Below, in pieces: positions 1 through 6,076 of a stretch of DNA of 9,238 nt (within the stretch, counting starts at the first letter, position 1; every line of letters begins with the position of its first letter). Location: positions 1 through 9,238 of the forward strand of contig JACQJM010000107.1 of the NCBI GenBank assembly GCA_016205045.1, in the 5' to 3' direction. A program made the translations under genes and the position numbers. This stretch comes from Elusimicrobiota bacterium. Its GTDB lineage: Bacteria; Elusimicrobiota; Elusimicrobia; JACQJN01. A model generated the notes under the pieces. It made no database searches. It saw only the letters and a list, made by a program, of their open reading frames with translations, and was not told the origin of the DNA.

Positions 1-17
1 CATGAAATCCCCACTAT

Positions 18-46
18 AATATAACAGACCTTTCGTTGGTGTTCAA
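18..46 (-). promoter_or_regulatory. Sigma-70-like promoter pointing out of the window
   Basis: On the minus strand TTGAAC (46-41) and TATATT (23-18) are separated by 17 bases, matching four and five of six consensus positions. Downstream, GGGG (12-9) precedes an ATG at 3-1, which may be the start of the next minus-strand gene. The predicted transcript start near position 11 would leave a very short leader, so either the true start codon lies further on or the transcript begins upstream. A TATAAT also occurs on the plus strand at 15-20, but no plus-strand gene follows it. Confidence 0.4.
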
Positions 47-60
47 GGTTTTTATAAATT

Positions 61-89
61 CTATCAACAAGTTATCCACAATATCCACA
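61..89 (+). promoter_or_regulatory. Cluster of DnaA-box-like 9-mers
   Basis: Three 9-mers resembling the DnaA box lie in the same orientation: CTATCAACA (61-69), a perfect TTATCCACA (72-80) and ATATCCACA (81-89, one mismatch). They sit in an A+T-rich gap between the coaX stop and the window edge, upstream of a promoter that points out of the window. Perfect boxes in tandem with near-perfect ones are typical of replication origins and of autoregulated dnaA promoters. That the next gene is dnaA is inference, because it is not in the window. A lone 9-mer match could be chance; three at short spacing is less likely. Confidence 0.55.
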
Positions 90-103
90 AATGGAGTTCA
101 TCA

Positions 104-883
104 TTATCGTGATACATTACTTGAAATCTCATGAGCGATTCTCAATCCCTGCAAGGTAAGGTCGGGCACTATTTTTATCTTTCTAGCCATGGAAGGAATA
201 AATAAATCCGCCAAACCTCCCGTCGCAAACAGTTTGGATCCTCTGCCTACCTCCTCTAGAGTTTTGTGCAGAAGTTTCTCCACCATCCCCAAATAGCCAT
301 AGAAGAGTCCGGATTGAATGCACTCAATAGTATTCTTGCCCACCACCCTGCTGGTTTTTTTGATCTCCACTTGAGGCAGCTTTGCGGTGTACTCGGATAG
401 CGCCCGAGCTATCATCTTAGGCCCTAAAACAATGACTCCTCCTAAATACTCACCCTTTTTAGAAATACAATCAAACGTGGTGGCCGTACCAAAATCTATC
501 ACCACCGCCGGGCCCCCATACAAACGGTAAGCGGCCAACGAGTTAAGAATTCGGTCGGCGCCCACCTCCCCAGGGTGATCCACCCGATACTTGATTCCTA
601 ACGGGGTGTCGGGAGTCACCACAAACGGTTTTAGATCAAAATAGCGTCGAGAAACTTGTTCAAACACATGGGACAAAGTAGGTACTACAGAACCGAAAGC
701 AAAAGCATCGATTCCACGAGTGGAGAGAGAATCCGAGTGTTTCAGGCAACTTAAAATACTGGTGCCATACTCATCCGCCGTTTTTCGCTCATCCGTGGCC
801 AGACGCCAAAAACCTAATAGTTGATCTCCCTGAAAAGCACCCAGGGTGACGTTGGTATTGCCGATATCAGCAGCGAGCAACAT
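104..883 (-). CDS. coaX: Type III pantothenate kinase CoaX
   Basis: The product phosphorylates pantothenate to 4'-phosphopantothenate, the first committed step of coenzyme A synthesis, in the cytoplasm. It has 259 residues, normal for the family. Visible motifs are the N-terminal phosphate-binding DIGNTN (residues 6-11), GADR (108-111) with the catalytic Asp110, VIDFGTATTFD around Asp130, and the later GKNT and ATGG motifs. Where the family usually shows GGxIxPG, this protein reads GGVIVLGP, so the Pro-Gly step is altered. The start follows from the family-typical N-terminus. There is no Shine-Dalgarno sequence in front of it: an octamer repeat arm begins seven bases upstream of the ATG. It is the last gene of the same-strand run before the DnaA-box region. 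Confidence 0.95.
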   Translation of the reverse strand: MLLAADIGNTNVTLGAFQGDQLLGFWRLATDERKTADEYGTSILSCLKHSDSLSTRGIDAFAFGSVVPTLSHVFEQVSRRYFDLKPFVVTPDTPLGIKYRVDHPGEVGADRILNSLAAYRLYGGPAVVIDFGTATTFDCISKKGEYLGGVIVLGPKMIARALSEYTAKLPQVEIKKTSRVVGKNTIECIQSGLFYGYLGMVEKLLHKTLEEVGRGSKLFATGGLADLFIPSMARKIKIVPDLTLQGLRIAHEISSNVSR

Positions 884-889
884 ATAAAT

Positions 890-968
890 GGGATTAAGGG
901 ATTGAGGAATTAAGGGATTAAGAACCCTAAAAAACCCTAATCCCCCAATCCCCCAATCACTTAATTCC
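890..968. repeat. Inverted pair of 4x octamer arrays, GGGATTAA class (copy 1)
   Basis: The plus strand has four contiguous 8-base units at 890-921 (GGGATTAA, GGGATTGA, GGAATTAA, GGGATTAA). After a short A+C-rich spacer come four inverted units at 937-968, which read GGAATTAA, GTGATTGG, GGGATTGG and GGGATTAG on the minus strand. The arms match at about 25 of 32 positions, and most differences are A/G, so G-U pairs would keep an RNA hairpin largely intact. The right arm runs into the last codons and TGA stop of the upstream gene. The left arm ends just before the coaX start. No T-run follows, so it is not a classical terminator. Confidence 0.9.
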
Positions 969-1808
969 CTCCATAAGACGGCGGTCGGAACGCGCCTGAA
1001 GAAACAGAAGAAGCCCCATAATCATATTCAATGGGACCACCGCAAAGTAAAAATACCATTCCAACCGTCCCAATAAGATCGCCGCAGACAAGTACAGAAA
1101 CCTTAAGTTATCTCCCATCAAATTCCATCCCCGCACTAAAATACGATTTCCGCTACGGTAGGCCTGCACACACTCATCGGGTAAAGAACCCTTAGGATAA
1201 ATGCGCCTTAAGGATTGTTCTAAGCGAAAACGCACAGCGGCTAGTTTTCTTTGACGCGCCGTATAATCCTGATAAGCCCATCCCAAAAAACCGCTCAGTT
1301 TTTCCGTTTTTTCTTCCTTGGGAAGATGTCTTCGTACCACATAATCGATGTACTGATTGCGGAAAAAATCATAGAGACAGCTCTGCAAAGAGTGGCTGAC
1401 ACCCGAAAGAAGCATGGGCAATAAAATCCATGAGGATTCCGGCCAGGGATGACTTTTAAAATATCGCAAGCAGAGCGCCAGGTGCACCGCGGTGAATGTG
1501 AAATATCCCGTCATCCCATCCAAGATTCTTCCCTTCAAACTACCCGCCTTTTGCATGCGGGCCAATTGTCCATCCGCGCTGTCAAAAATACTGGAGACCA
1601 CCATCATGACCACACCCCACAAAGCCAGGGAAGGCCAGTACACCAACACTCCTCCCAAAATACCCAGAGCCATACTTGTGTAAGTCAACTGATTAGGGGT
1701 CAGAGGAATACCATTAGCTCCATAGGCCACCAGCGCCCCTAATGGATGAAAAAAATAGAGGTCTAATTTTTCCTCAATTTCGTAAGCTTTGTAGTGGATG
1801 TGGATCAT
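957..1808 (-). CDS. CDP-alcohol phosphatidyltransferase-like membrane protein
   Basis: An integral membrane protein of 283 residues in the family that transfers a phosphoalcohol from a CDP-linked donor during phospholipid synthesis. The family signature is D-x2-DG-x2-AR-x8-G-x3-D-x3-D. Here Asp76, Asp79-Gly80, Ala83-Arg84, Gly93 and Asp97 are present, but the last position is Gly101 instead of Asp. That Asp is regarded as the catalytic base, so activity may be altered or lost. Hydrophobic segments are visible near residues 40-75, 100-140 and 230-275. A charged stretch at about 150-225 makes the protein longer than minimal members. Substrate cannot be told. No Shine-Dalgarno sequence precedes the ATG; a solo octamer array fills the 22-base gap to mdh. 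The stop codon lies inside the next repeat element. Confidence 0.8.
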   Translation of the reverse strand: MIHIHYKAYEIEEKLDLYFFHPLGALVAYGANGIPLTPNQLTYTSMALGILGGVLVYWPSLALWGVVMMVVSSIFDSADGQLARMQKAGSLKGRILDGMTGYFTFTAVHLALCLRYFKSHPWPESSWILLPMLLSGVSHSLQSCLYDFFRNQYIDYVVRRHLPKEEKTEKLSGFLGWAYQDYTARQRKLAAVRFRLEQSLRRIYPKGSLPDECVQAYRSGNRILVRGWNLMGDNLRFLYLSAAILLGRLEWYFYFAVVPLNMIMGLLLFLQARSDRRLMEGIK

Positions 1809-1811
1809 GTT

Positions 1812-1835
1812 TTATGAACTTATAAACTTATCAGC
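1812..1835. repeat. Solo octamer array, GTTGATAA class
   Basis: Three contiguous plus-strand octamers, TTATGAAC, TTATAAAC and TTATCAGC, fill the gap between mdh and the next gene and overlap the mdh TGA stop (1831-1833). They are the same class as the right arm of the element at 4426-4523, which contains TTATGAAC exactly. No inverted partner lies nearby, so this looks like a single surviving or newly arisen arm. Confidence 0.65.
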
Positions 1836-2769
1836 TGCCCTTAATAGCTTGCGACAATTCACTCACGGCGCTGGCTGATTTTTGCAGAGCCGCTTTCTCC
1901 TCAGGAGTCAATTTTAGCTGTATGATTTCTTCGATTCCATCCGAACCTAGTTTCACGGGAACGCCCACAAAAACTCCACGGATACCGTACTCTCCTTCCA
2001 GATAAGCCGCACAAGGGAGAATCTTCCTCTTATCTTTTAATATAGCCTCCACCATCTCCGTCGCGGACGCGGCCGGGGCATAATAAGCACTGCCGGTTTT
2101 AAGCAGCTTGACGATCTCCGCTCCTCCATCTCGGGTGCGCTGAATGATACTCTCAAGTTTATCGGAAGAAATGAACTCAGTCACCGGAATGCCGGCCACC
2201 GTGGAAAATCGCGGCAAAGGAACCATGGTATCCCCATGACCTCCCAACACCATGGCATGAACATTCTCTACGGACACTTTGAGTTCTTGCGCCAAAAAAG
2301 TGCGCATCCTGGCCGAATCTAAAACACCGGCCATACCCATGACTCGATGTTTTGGAAACCGTGAGGTTCGCAAGGCGACCAAACACATGGCATCCAAAGG
2401 ATTGGAGACGATGATCAGAATACAGCGAGGAGAATATTTTGCCACCTGTTCTGTTACCGAACGCACAATTCCTGCGTTGGTATTTAATAGATCATCGCGG
2501 CTCATCCCCGTTTTTCGAGGAACTCCTGCGGTGATCACCACGATATCCGAATCGGCCGTAGGGGCATACTCCGTGGTTCCGGAGACAAAGGTATCATACC
2601 CGTAAAGTGGTCCTGATTGCATAATATCCAAAGCCTTCCCTGCCGGCATCCCTTCCGTCTGAGGGATATCCACCACCACCACATCTCCCAGTTCTTTCTC
2701 CGCCAATCGTTGAACGAGAGTAGCCCCCACATTGCCGGCCCCTACCACCGTTATTTTTTTACGAGCCAT
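1831..2769 (-). CDS. mdh: Malate dehydrogenase (LDH-like, NAD-dependent)
   Basis: The product interconverts malate and oxaloacetate with NAD in the cytoplasm. It has 312 residues, normal for the LDH-like malate dehydrogenases. The dinucleotide-binding GAGNVG is at residues 10-15, and Asp34 at the end of the second strand favours NAD over NADP. Arg85 in the motif GVPRKTGMSR marks malate rather than lactate specificity. Arg91, Asn123, Asp151, Arg154 and the catalytic His178 (GGHGDTM) are all in place. The start is supported by a strong ribosome-binding site. It follows the carboxyltransferase gene and would tie the methylmalonyl-CoA/succinyl-CoA reactions to C4-dicarboxylate metabolism. Confidence 0.96.
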   Translation of the reverse strand: MARKKITVVGAGNVGATLVQRLAEKELGDVVVVDIPQTEGMPAGKALDIMQSGPLYGYDTFVSGTTEYAPTADSDIVVITAGVPRKTGMSRDDLLNTNAGIVRSVTEQVAKYSPRCILIIVSNPLDAMCLVALRTSRFPKHRVMGMAGVLDSARMRTFLAQELKVSVENVHAMVLGGHGDTMVPLPRFSTVAGIPVTEFISSDKLESIIQRTRDGGAEIVKLLKTGSAYYAPAASATEMVEAILKDKRKILPCAAYLEGEYGIRGVFVGVPVKLGSDGIEEIIQLKLTPEEKAALQKSASAVSELSQAIKGS

Positions 2770-2773
2770 TCTG

Positions 2774-2779
2774 CCTCCT
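2774..2779 (-). promoter_or_regulatory. Ribosome-binding site of mdh
   Basis: AGGAGG on the minus strand, four bases before the mdh ATG. It is the only full-consensus Shine-Dalgarno sequence seen in the window; coaX and the CDP-alcohol phosphatidyltransferase-like gene show none. Here the octamer element starts beyond the site and leaves it intact. Confidence 0.85.
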
Positions 2780-2785
2780 GATATA

Positions 2786-2868
2786 GAGATTAAGTGATTA
2801 AGGAATTAAGGGATTAAGAGGTCCCTGCGAAAATTCTTAATTCCCCAATCCCTCAATCCCCTAATCCC
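2786..2868. repeat. Inverted pair of 4x octamer arrays, GGGATTAA class (copy 2)
   Basis: Four plus-strand octamers at 2786-2817 (GAGATTAA, GTGATTAA, GGAATTAA, GGGATTAA) face four inverted ones at 2837-2868, which read GGGATTAG, GGGATTGA, GGGATTGG and GGAATTAA on the minus strand. Arms match at about 24 of 32 positions, with mostly A/G differences. The 19-base spacer is unrelated to that of the copy at 890-968, so the shared part is the array design rather than one duplicated sequence. It fills almost the whole gap between the carboxyltransferase stop and the mdh ribosome-binding site. Confidence 0.9.
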
Positions 2869-2871
2869 TTC

Positions 2872-4413
2872 CTAAAGCGGAATATTCCCATGCCTCTTCT
2901 TTAGCGGTTCAACTCTTTTAGTTCTCAGACATTCGAAGGCTTGAATAAGCCGCGGTCTCGTTTGAGCGGCTCCAATCACCTCATCTAAAAAACCCCTTTG
3001 AGCAGCATAATAGGGGTTCGCAAATTTCCGGGTGTATTCCTGAACCTTATCCTGTTTAAATTTCTCCGGATCCTTGGAGGTTTTGATCTCTTTAGAGTAC
3101 AGGATTTCCACGGCTCCCTGAGGGCCCATCACCGCGATCTCGGCCCCAGGCCAAGCAAAATTAAAATCCCCCCGAATATGCTTGGAACTCATCACATCGT
3201 AAGCCCCCCCATAGGCTTTTCTTAAAATAACCGTCACCTTGGGAACGGTGGCCTGGGAATAGGCATACAAAAGTTTTGCCCCGTGTCGAATGATGCCCCC
3301 ATGTTCTTGGGTGACACCGGGCCAATAGCCGGGGACATCCACGAGGGTCAAAAGAGGGATATTAAAGGCATCACAAAATCTCACAAATCGTGCGGCCTTT
3401 TCGGAAGCCGAAATATCCAGCGCCCCGGATAGGTGTTTAGGATTATTGGCCACGACACCCACGGACTCTCCGTTCAGACGAATGAACCCCACCACGATGT
3501 TCTCGGCAAATCCTTTATGCACTTCCAAGAACTGATGCGCATCCGCGATTTCCCAGATTACGTCATGAACCCGGTAGGGCTTCTTGGAATCCATTTCACA
3601 GATTTTTTCCAGCTCGGGACTGGTTCTAGAAGGATTGTCTGAGGAAGCAATCCGTAAAGGTTTCTCCTCGCCATTCTGCGGGAGATACCCCAGAAGTTCT
3701 TGAATTTGCCGAAAGCAATCCTGTTCCGACCCCGCCGTGAAGTGAGCCACCCCGCTTTTTGTGGCGTGAACATGGGCCCCTCCCAAGGATTCGAAATCAG
3801 TCTGTTCTCCCGTCGCCGCCTTGATCACCTCGGGTCCTGTGATAAACATAAAGCTGGTATTTTCCACCATGAACACAAAATCGGTAATGGCGGGTGAGTA
3901 AACCGCCCCCCCGGCACAAGGCCCCAAGATCGCCGAAATTTGTGGGATGAATCCCGAAGCTTGCACATTTCGATAAAAAATCTCAGCGTACCCTCCCAAG
4001 GACTCCACTCCCTCTTGAATGCGGGCTCCCCCTGAATCACACAATCCGATCATGGGCGCGCGAATTCGCACGGCCAGATCCAAAACCTTACAGATCTTCT
4101 CGGCGTGGGCGAGTCCCAAGGACCCGCCCATCACGGTAAAGTCTTGAGAAAATACGCACACCGTCCTTCCATGAATGGTTCCGGTCCCCGTCACCACCCC
4201 GTCTCCGGGAACCCCTTTTCCCTCCAGGCCGAACTCGCGACCCTTTGTTTCCACCAAAGCATCCAACTCACGGAAACTCCCCTCATCCAACAAAAGATCT
4301 AGCCGCTCTCGAGCCAAAAGCTTCCCTTTTTCCTTTTGAGCCTTAGCTTTTTCAGTGCCGCCACCGGCCTGAGCGCGTTGAAGTCTTTTAAGAAGTTCCT
4401 CAGTTTTGGTCAT
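2872..4413 (-). CDS. pccB: Acyl-CoA carboxylase / methylmalonyl-CoA decarboxylase carboxyltransferase subunit
   Basis: The biotin-dependent carboxyltransferase that moves a carboxyl group between carboxybiotin and propionyl-CoA, in either direction. It has 513 residues, the usual length for PccB/MmdA proteins, with two crotonase-like halves. The first half carries CDSGGARIQEGVESLGGYAEIF, whose glycines form an oxyanion hole. The second carries DVPGYWPG, then GGIIRHGAKLLYAY and RKAYGGAYDVM. The usual wording is DVPGFLPG, so Tyr-Trp replaces Phe-Leu beside the acyl pocket. No biotin carrier, biotin carboxylase or decarboxylase membrane subunit lies in the window, so a carboxylase (PccB) cannot be separated from a decarboxylase alpha subunit (MmdA). 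Its place after the mutase subunit and meaB favours methylmalonyl-CoA/propionyl-CoA as substrate. Confidence 0.92.
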   Translation of the reverse strand: MTKTEELLKRLQRAQAGGGTEKAKAQKEKGKLLARERLDLLLDEGSFRELDALVETKGREFGLEGKGVPGDGVVTGTGTIHGRTVCVFSQDFTVMGGSLGLAHAEKICKVLDLAVRIRAPMIGLCDSGGARIQEGVESLGGYAEIFYRNVQASGFIPQISAILGPCAGGAVYSPAITDFVFMVENTSFMFITGPEVIKAATGEQTDFESLGGAHVHATKSGVAHFTAGSEQDCFRQIQELLGYLPQNGEEKPLRIASSDNPSRTSPELEKICEMDSKKPYRVHDVIWEIADAHQFLEVHKGFAENIVVGFIRLNGESVGVVANNPKHLSGALDISASEKAARFVRFCDAFNIPLLTLVDVPGYWPGVTQEHGGIIRHGAKLLYAYSQATVPKVTVILRKAYGGAYDVMSSKHIRGDFNFAWPGAEIAVMGPQGAVEILYSKEIKTSKDPEKFKQDKVQEYTRKFANPYYAAQRGFLDEVIGAAQTRPRLIQAFECLRTKRVEPLKKRHGNIPL

Positions 4414-4425
4414 GAATGGAGCCCA

Positions 4426-4523
4426 GTTGATAAGTTGATAGGTTGATAAGATGATAAGTCAGAACCCTTTATTTGATTATTCTTTGTGCCCATATCAACT
4501 TATGAACTTATAAGCTTATCAAC
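4426..4523. repeat. Inverted pair of 4x octamer arrays, GTTGATAA class
   Basis: The plus strand has GTTGATAA, GTTGATAG, GTTGATAA and GATGATAA at 4426-4457. Four inverted units at 4492-4523 read GTTGATAA, GCTTATAA, GTTCATAA and GTTGATAT on the minus strand. Arms match at about 26 of 32 positions. The spacer is A+T-rich. The outer end shares one base with the meaB stop codon, and the inner end stops 12 bases short of the carboxyltransferase start. The architecture equals that of the GGGATTAA elements although the unit sequence is unrelated. Confidence 0.9.
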
Positions 4524-5491
4524 TACTTCGCTTGCAGTATTTTGTTTCCCAGGGTCACGGGGTCTGTTTTCTTGGCCAGCATCAGGTCCACGTGCCGTTC
4601 TGAAATTTTTTGTTGAGCATGGCGATAGACTCTCTTAGAGATATACAATGAAAGTTCCTCAAGTACCTGACCCTTAACCCTCCGACGCCCCTCAGAAGAC
4701 TGGGCAAGATAGGCACGATGTTCCAGTATGTTTTTGGCGAGCTCCTCAATGCCTTGTTGAAGCTTAATGGAGGTAGCCACTATTTTAGGAACCCAATCTC
4801 CAGAGGATTCCACCAAGCCCAAGGCCGTCCTCAAGTCCGCAAGCGCTTTATCTTTTTCTGCCATGTCCGATTTATTCACCACAAAAATATCAGCAATTTC
4901 CATGGTCCCCGCCTTCATGGCTTGGATATCATCCCCCAGAGAAGGCGCGGTGACATAGACAATCGTGTCTGCCACCTTGGCGATTTCCACCTCTCCTTGA
5001 CCGGACCCCACCGTTTCAATAAAAATCTTTTCACACCCATAAGCCTCCAACACATGCACCGCCCCAAAAATATTCGAGGTAAGTCCTCCCAACATCCCTC
5101 GGGAAGCCAAACTGCGGATGAAAATCTCAGGATCCAGCGCATGACTCTGCAACCGCAGCCTATCCCCTAAAAAAGCGCCCCCCGTATAAGGACTCGTGGG
5201 ATCCACGGCCAACACTCCCAACCGTTCCCGAGGCCCTTTAGACGTATCCCGCCTGCGAAAATGGGAGAGTAAAGTCCCGATCAAGCTCGATTTACCGCTT
5301 CCCGGCGGTCCACAAAAACCAATCTTGTGGGCCCGGCCACTGAATTCGAAGAAATACTTGCTGAGTTCTTCAAATCCAGGTTTCTCATCGATAACGATGC
5401 TCAGTGCCCGAGAAACCGCCGCCTGATCTCCCTCCACTACCCTGCGGGTTAAAGCGACCAAAGCCTCACTGTTTTTTTCTTGTTTTGGCAT
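4523..5491 (-). CDS. meaB: MeaB-type G-protein chaperone of methylmalonyl-CoA mutase
   Basis: A GTPase of the MeaB/ArgK (human MMAA) family, which loads and protects the B12 cofactor of methylmalonyl-CoA mutase. I place the start at 5491 (MPKQEKN, 322 residues), because family members begin about there. An open frame reaches up to 5617, but those 42 extra codons lie in another frame of the cobalamin-subunit gene and look unlike protein. From this start the P-loop GPPGSGKS is residues 61-68. It is followed by the VDPTSPYTGGAFLGDR switch region, ETVGSGQGEVE and the guanine-specificity motif NKSD. The family usually has GQSE, here GQGE. It overlaps the upstream cobalamin-subunit gene by 26 bases, which suggests translational coupling. 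Confidence 0.94.
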   Translation of the reverse strand: MPKQEKNSEALVALTRRVVEGDQAAVSRALSIVIDEKPGFEELSKYFFEFSGRAHKIGFCGPPGSGKSSLIGTLLSHFRRRDTSKGPRERLGVLAVDPTSPYTGGAFLGDRLRLQSHALDPEIFIRSLASRGMLGGLTSNIFGAVHVLEAYGCEKIFIETVGSGQGEVEIAKVADTIVYVTAPSLGDDIQAMKAGTMEIADIFVVNKSDMAEKDKALADLRTALGLVESSGDWVPKIVATSIKLQQGIEELAKNILEHRAYLAQSSEGRRRVKGQVLEELSLYISKRVYRHAQQKISERHVDLMLAKKTDPVTLGNKILQAK

Positions 5492-5873
5492 GCCCTGTAA
5501 TATGGGATTTGAGGTATTCCACAATAGCATGGGTGGGAGTTCCGGGACCAAAAATCTCATCAATTCCTTTGCGTTTGAGCACAGGCACATCCTCATCCGG
5601 GATGATTCCTCCGGCAAAAACCAGTACGCCTTTCAATCCCTTCGCCCGAAGCATCTCCACGACCTTAGGAAAAAGAGTCATGTGCGCCCCCGATAGCAAA
5701 GAAAGCCCAATGGCATCCACATCTTCTTGGATCGCCGACTGCACGATCATCTCCGGCGTTTGGCGGATCCCCGTATAGATCACTTCGAATCCTGCATCCC
5801 GAAGCGCCCGCACAATCACCTTGGCCCCCCGATCGTGTCCATCCAACCCCGGTTTGGCTATTAAAATTCTCAT
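5466..5873 (-). CDS. mcmA2: Cobalamin-binding small subunit of methylmalonyl-CoA mutase
   Basis: A stand-alone B12-binding domain of 135 residues, equal to the C-terminal domain of one-chain methylmalonyl-CoA mutases. The cobalamin motif D-x-H-x-x-G is Asp11, His13 and Gly16 within KPGLDGHDRG; His13 should be the lower axial ligand of cobalt. Later B12-fold landmarks are the GLSLLSGAH segment and FAGGIIPDED, followed by IFGPGT. An in-frame TAG four codons upstream fixes the ATG as the start. The purine-rich AAGGA before it is only one base from the ATG, which is poor Shine-Dalgarno spacing. The partner large subunit is probably the partial gene at 9147-9238, about 3.3 kb upstream. meaB follows with overlap. 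Confidence 0.95.
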   Translation of the reverse strand: MRILIAKPGLDGHDRGAKVIVRALRDAGFEVIYTGIRQTPEMIVQSAIQEDVDAIGLSLLSGAHMTLFPKVVEMLRAKGLKGVLVFAGGIIPDEDVPVLKRKGIDEIFGPGTPTHAIVEYLKSHITGHAKTRKKQ

Positions 5874-5915
5874 TTCCTTAAACTAACTCACCTAACCTAG
5901 TGACGCCTACACAAT

Positions 5916-6062
5916 AAAAAACGATTGTTCGGGTGGCCAGGGATTGCCCGGAGAAAAACCTCTCGAGAGACGCATTTAGCATTTGGACGGGTCGAGAGGG
6001 GTAGTGACGCCGCAGATGGCGCCCACGATTTTCGAAGCGGCAACCCTGGACAGGCCCCGAAC
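5916..6062 (-). ncRNA. Candidate structured RNA, family unknown
   Basis: This 203-base gap between genes holds a long-range inverted repeat. GTTCGGG (5927-5933) pairs with CCCGAAC (6056-6062), CCAGGG (5937-5942) with CCCTGG (6044-6049), and TTGCC (5944-5948) with GGCAA (6039-6043). Inside are an 8-bp helix, CCTCTCGA (5959-5966) with TCGAGAGG (5992-5999), and a smaller hairpin with CGCC (6008-6011) and GGCG (6018-6021). Read on the minus strand, the closing stem is followed after five bases by TTTTTT (5921-5916), as at a terminated RNA's 3' end. The shape, a long closing stem, open centre and apical helix, recalls 6S RNA but is short for it. A leader controlling the cobalamin-subunit gene 43 bases downstream is the alternative. 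I see no B12-box, tmRNA, SRP or RNase P core motif. Confidence 0.5.
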
Positions 6063-6076
6063 TCTATGAGCAGGTG

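Noticed and set aside
890..968. Intrinsic transcription terminator
   Set aside because: The stem is long but no T-run follows it on the minus strand; the only T-run is in the loop.
5492..5617. N-terminal extension of MeaB by 42 residues
   Set aside because: It lies wholly in another frame of the cobalamin-subunit gene, reads unlike protein (MPEESSRMRMCLCSNAK), and family N-termini align at 5491.
5874..6076. Cobalamin riboswitch before the B12-binding gene
   Set aside because: Position is suggestive, but no B12-box or GCCACTG-type core can be found on the minus strand.
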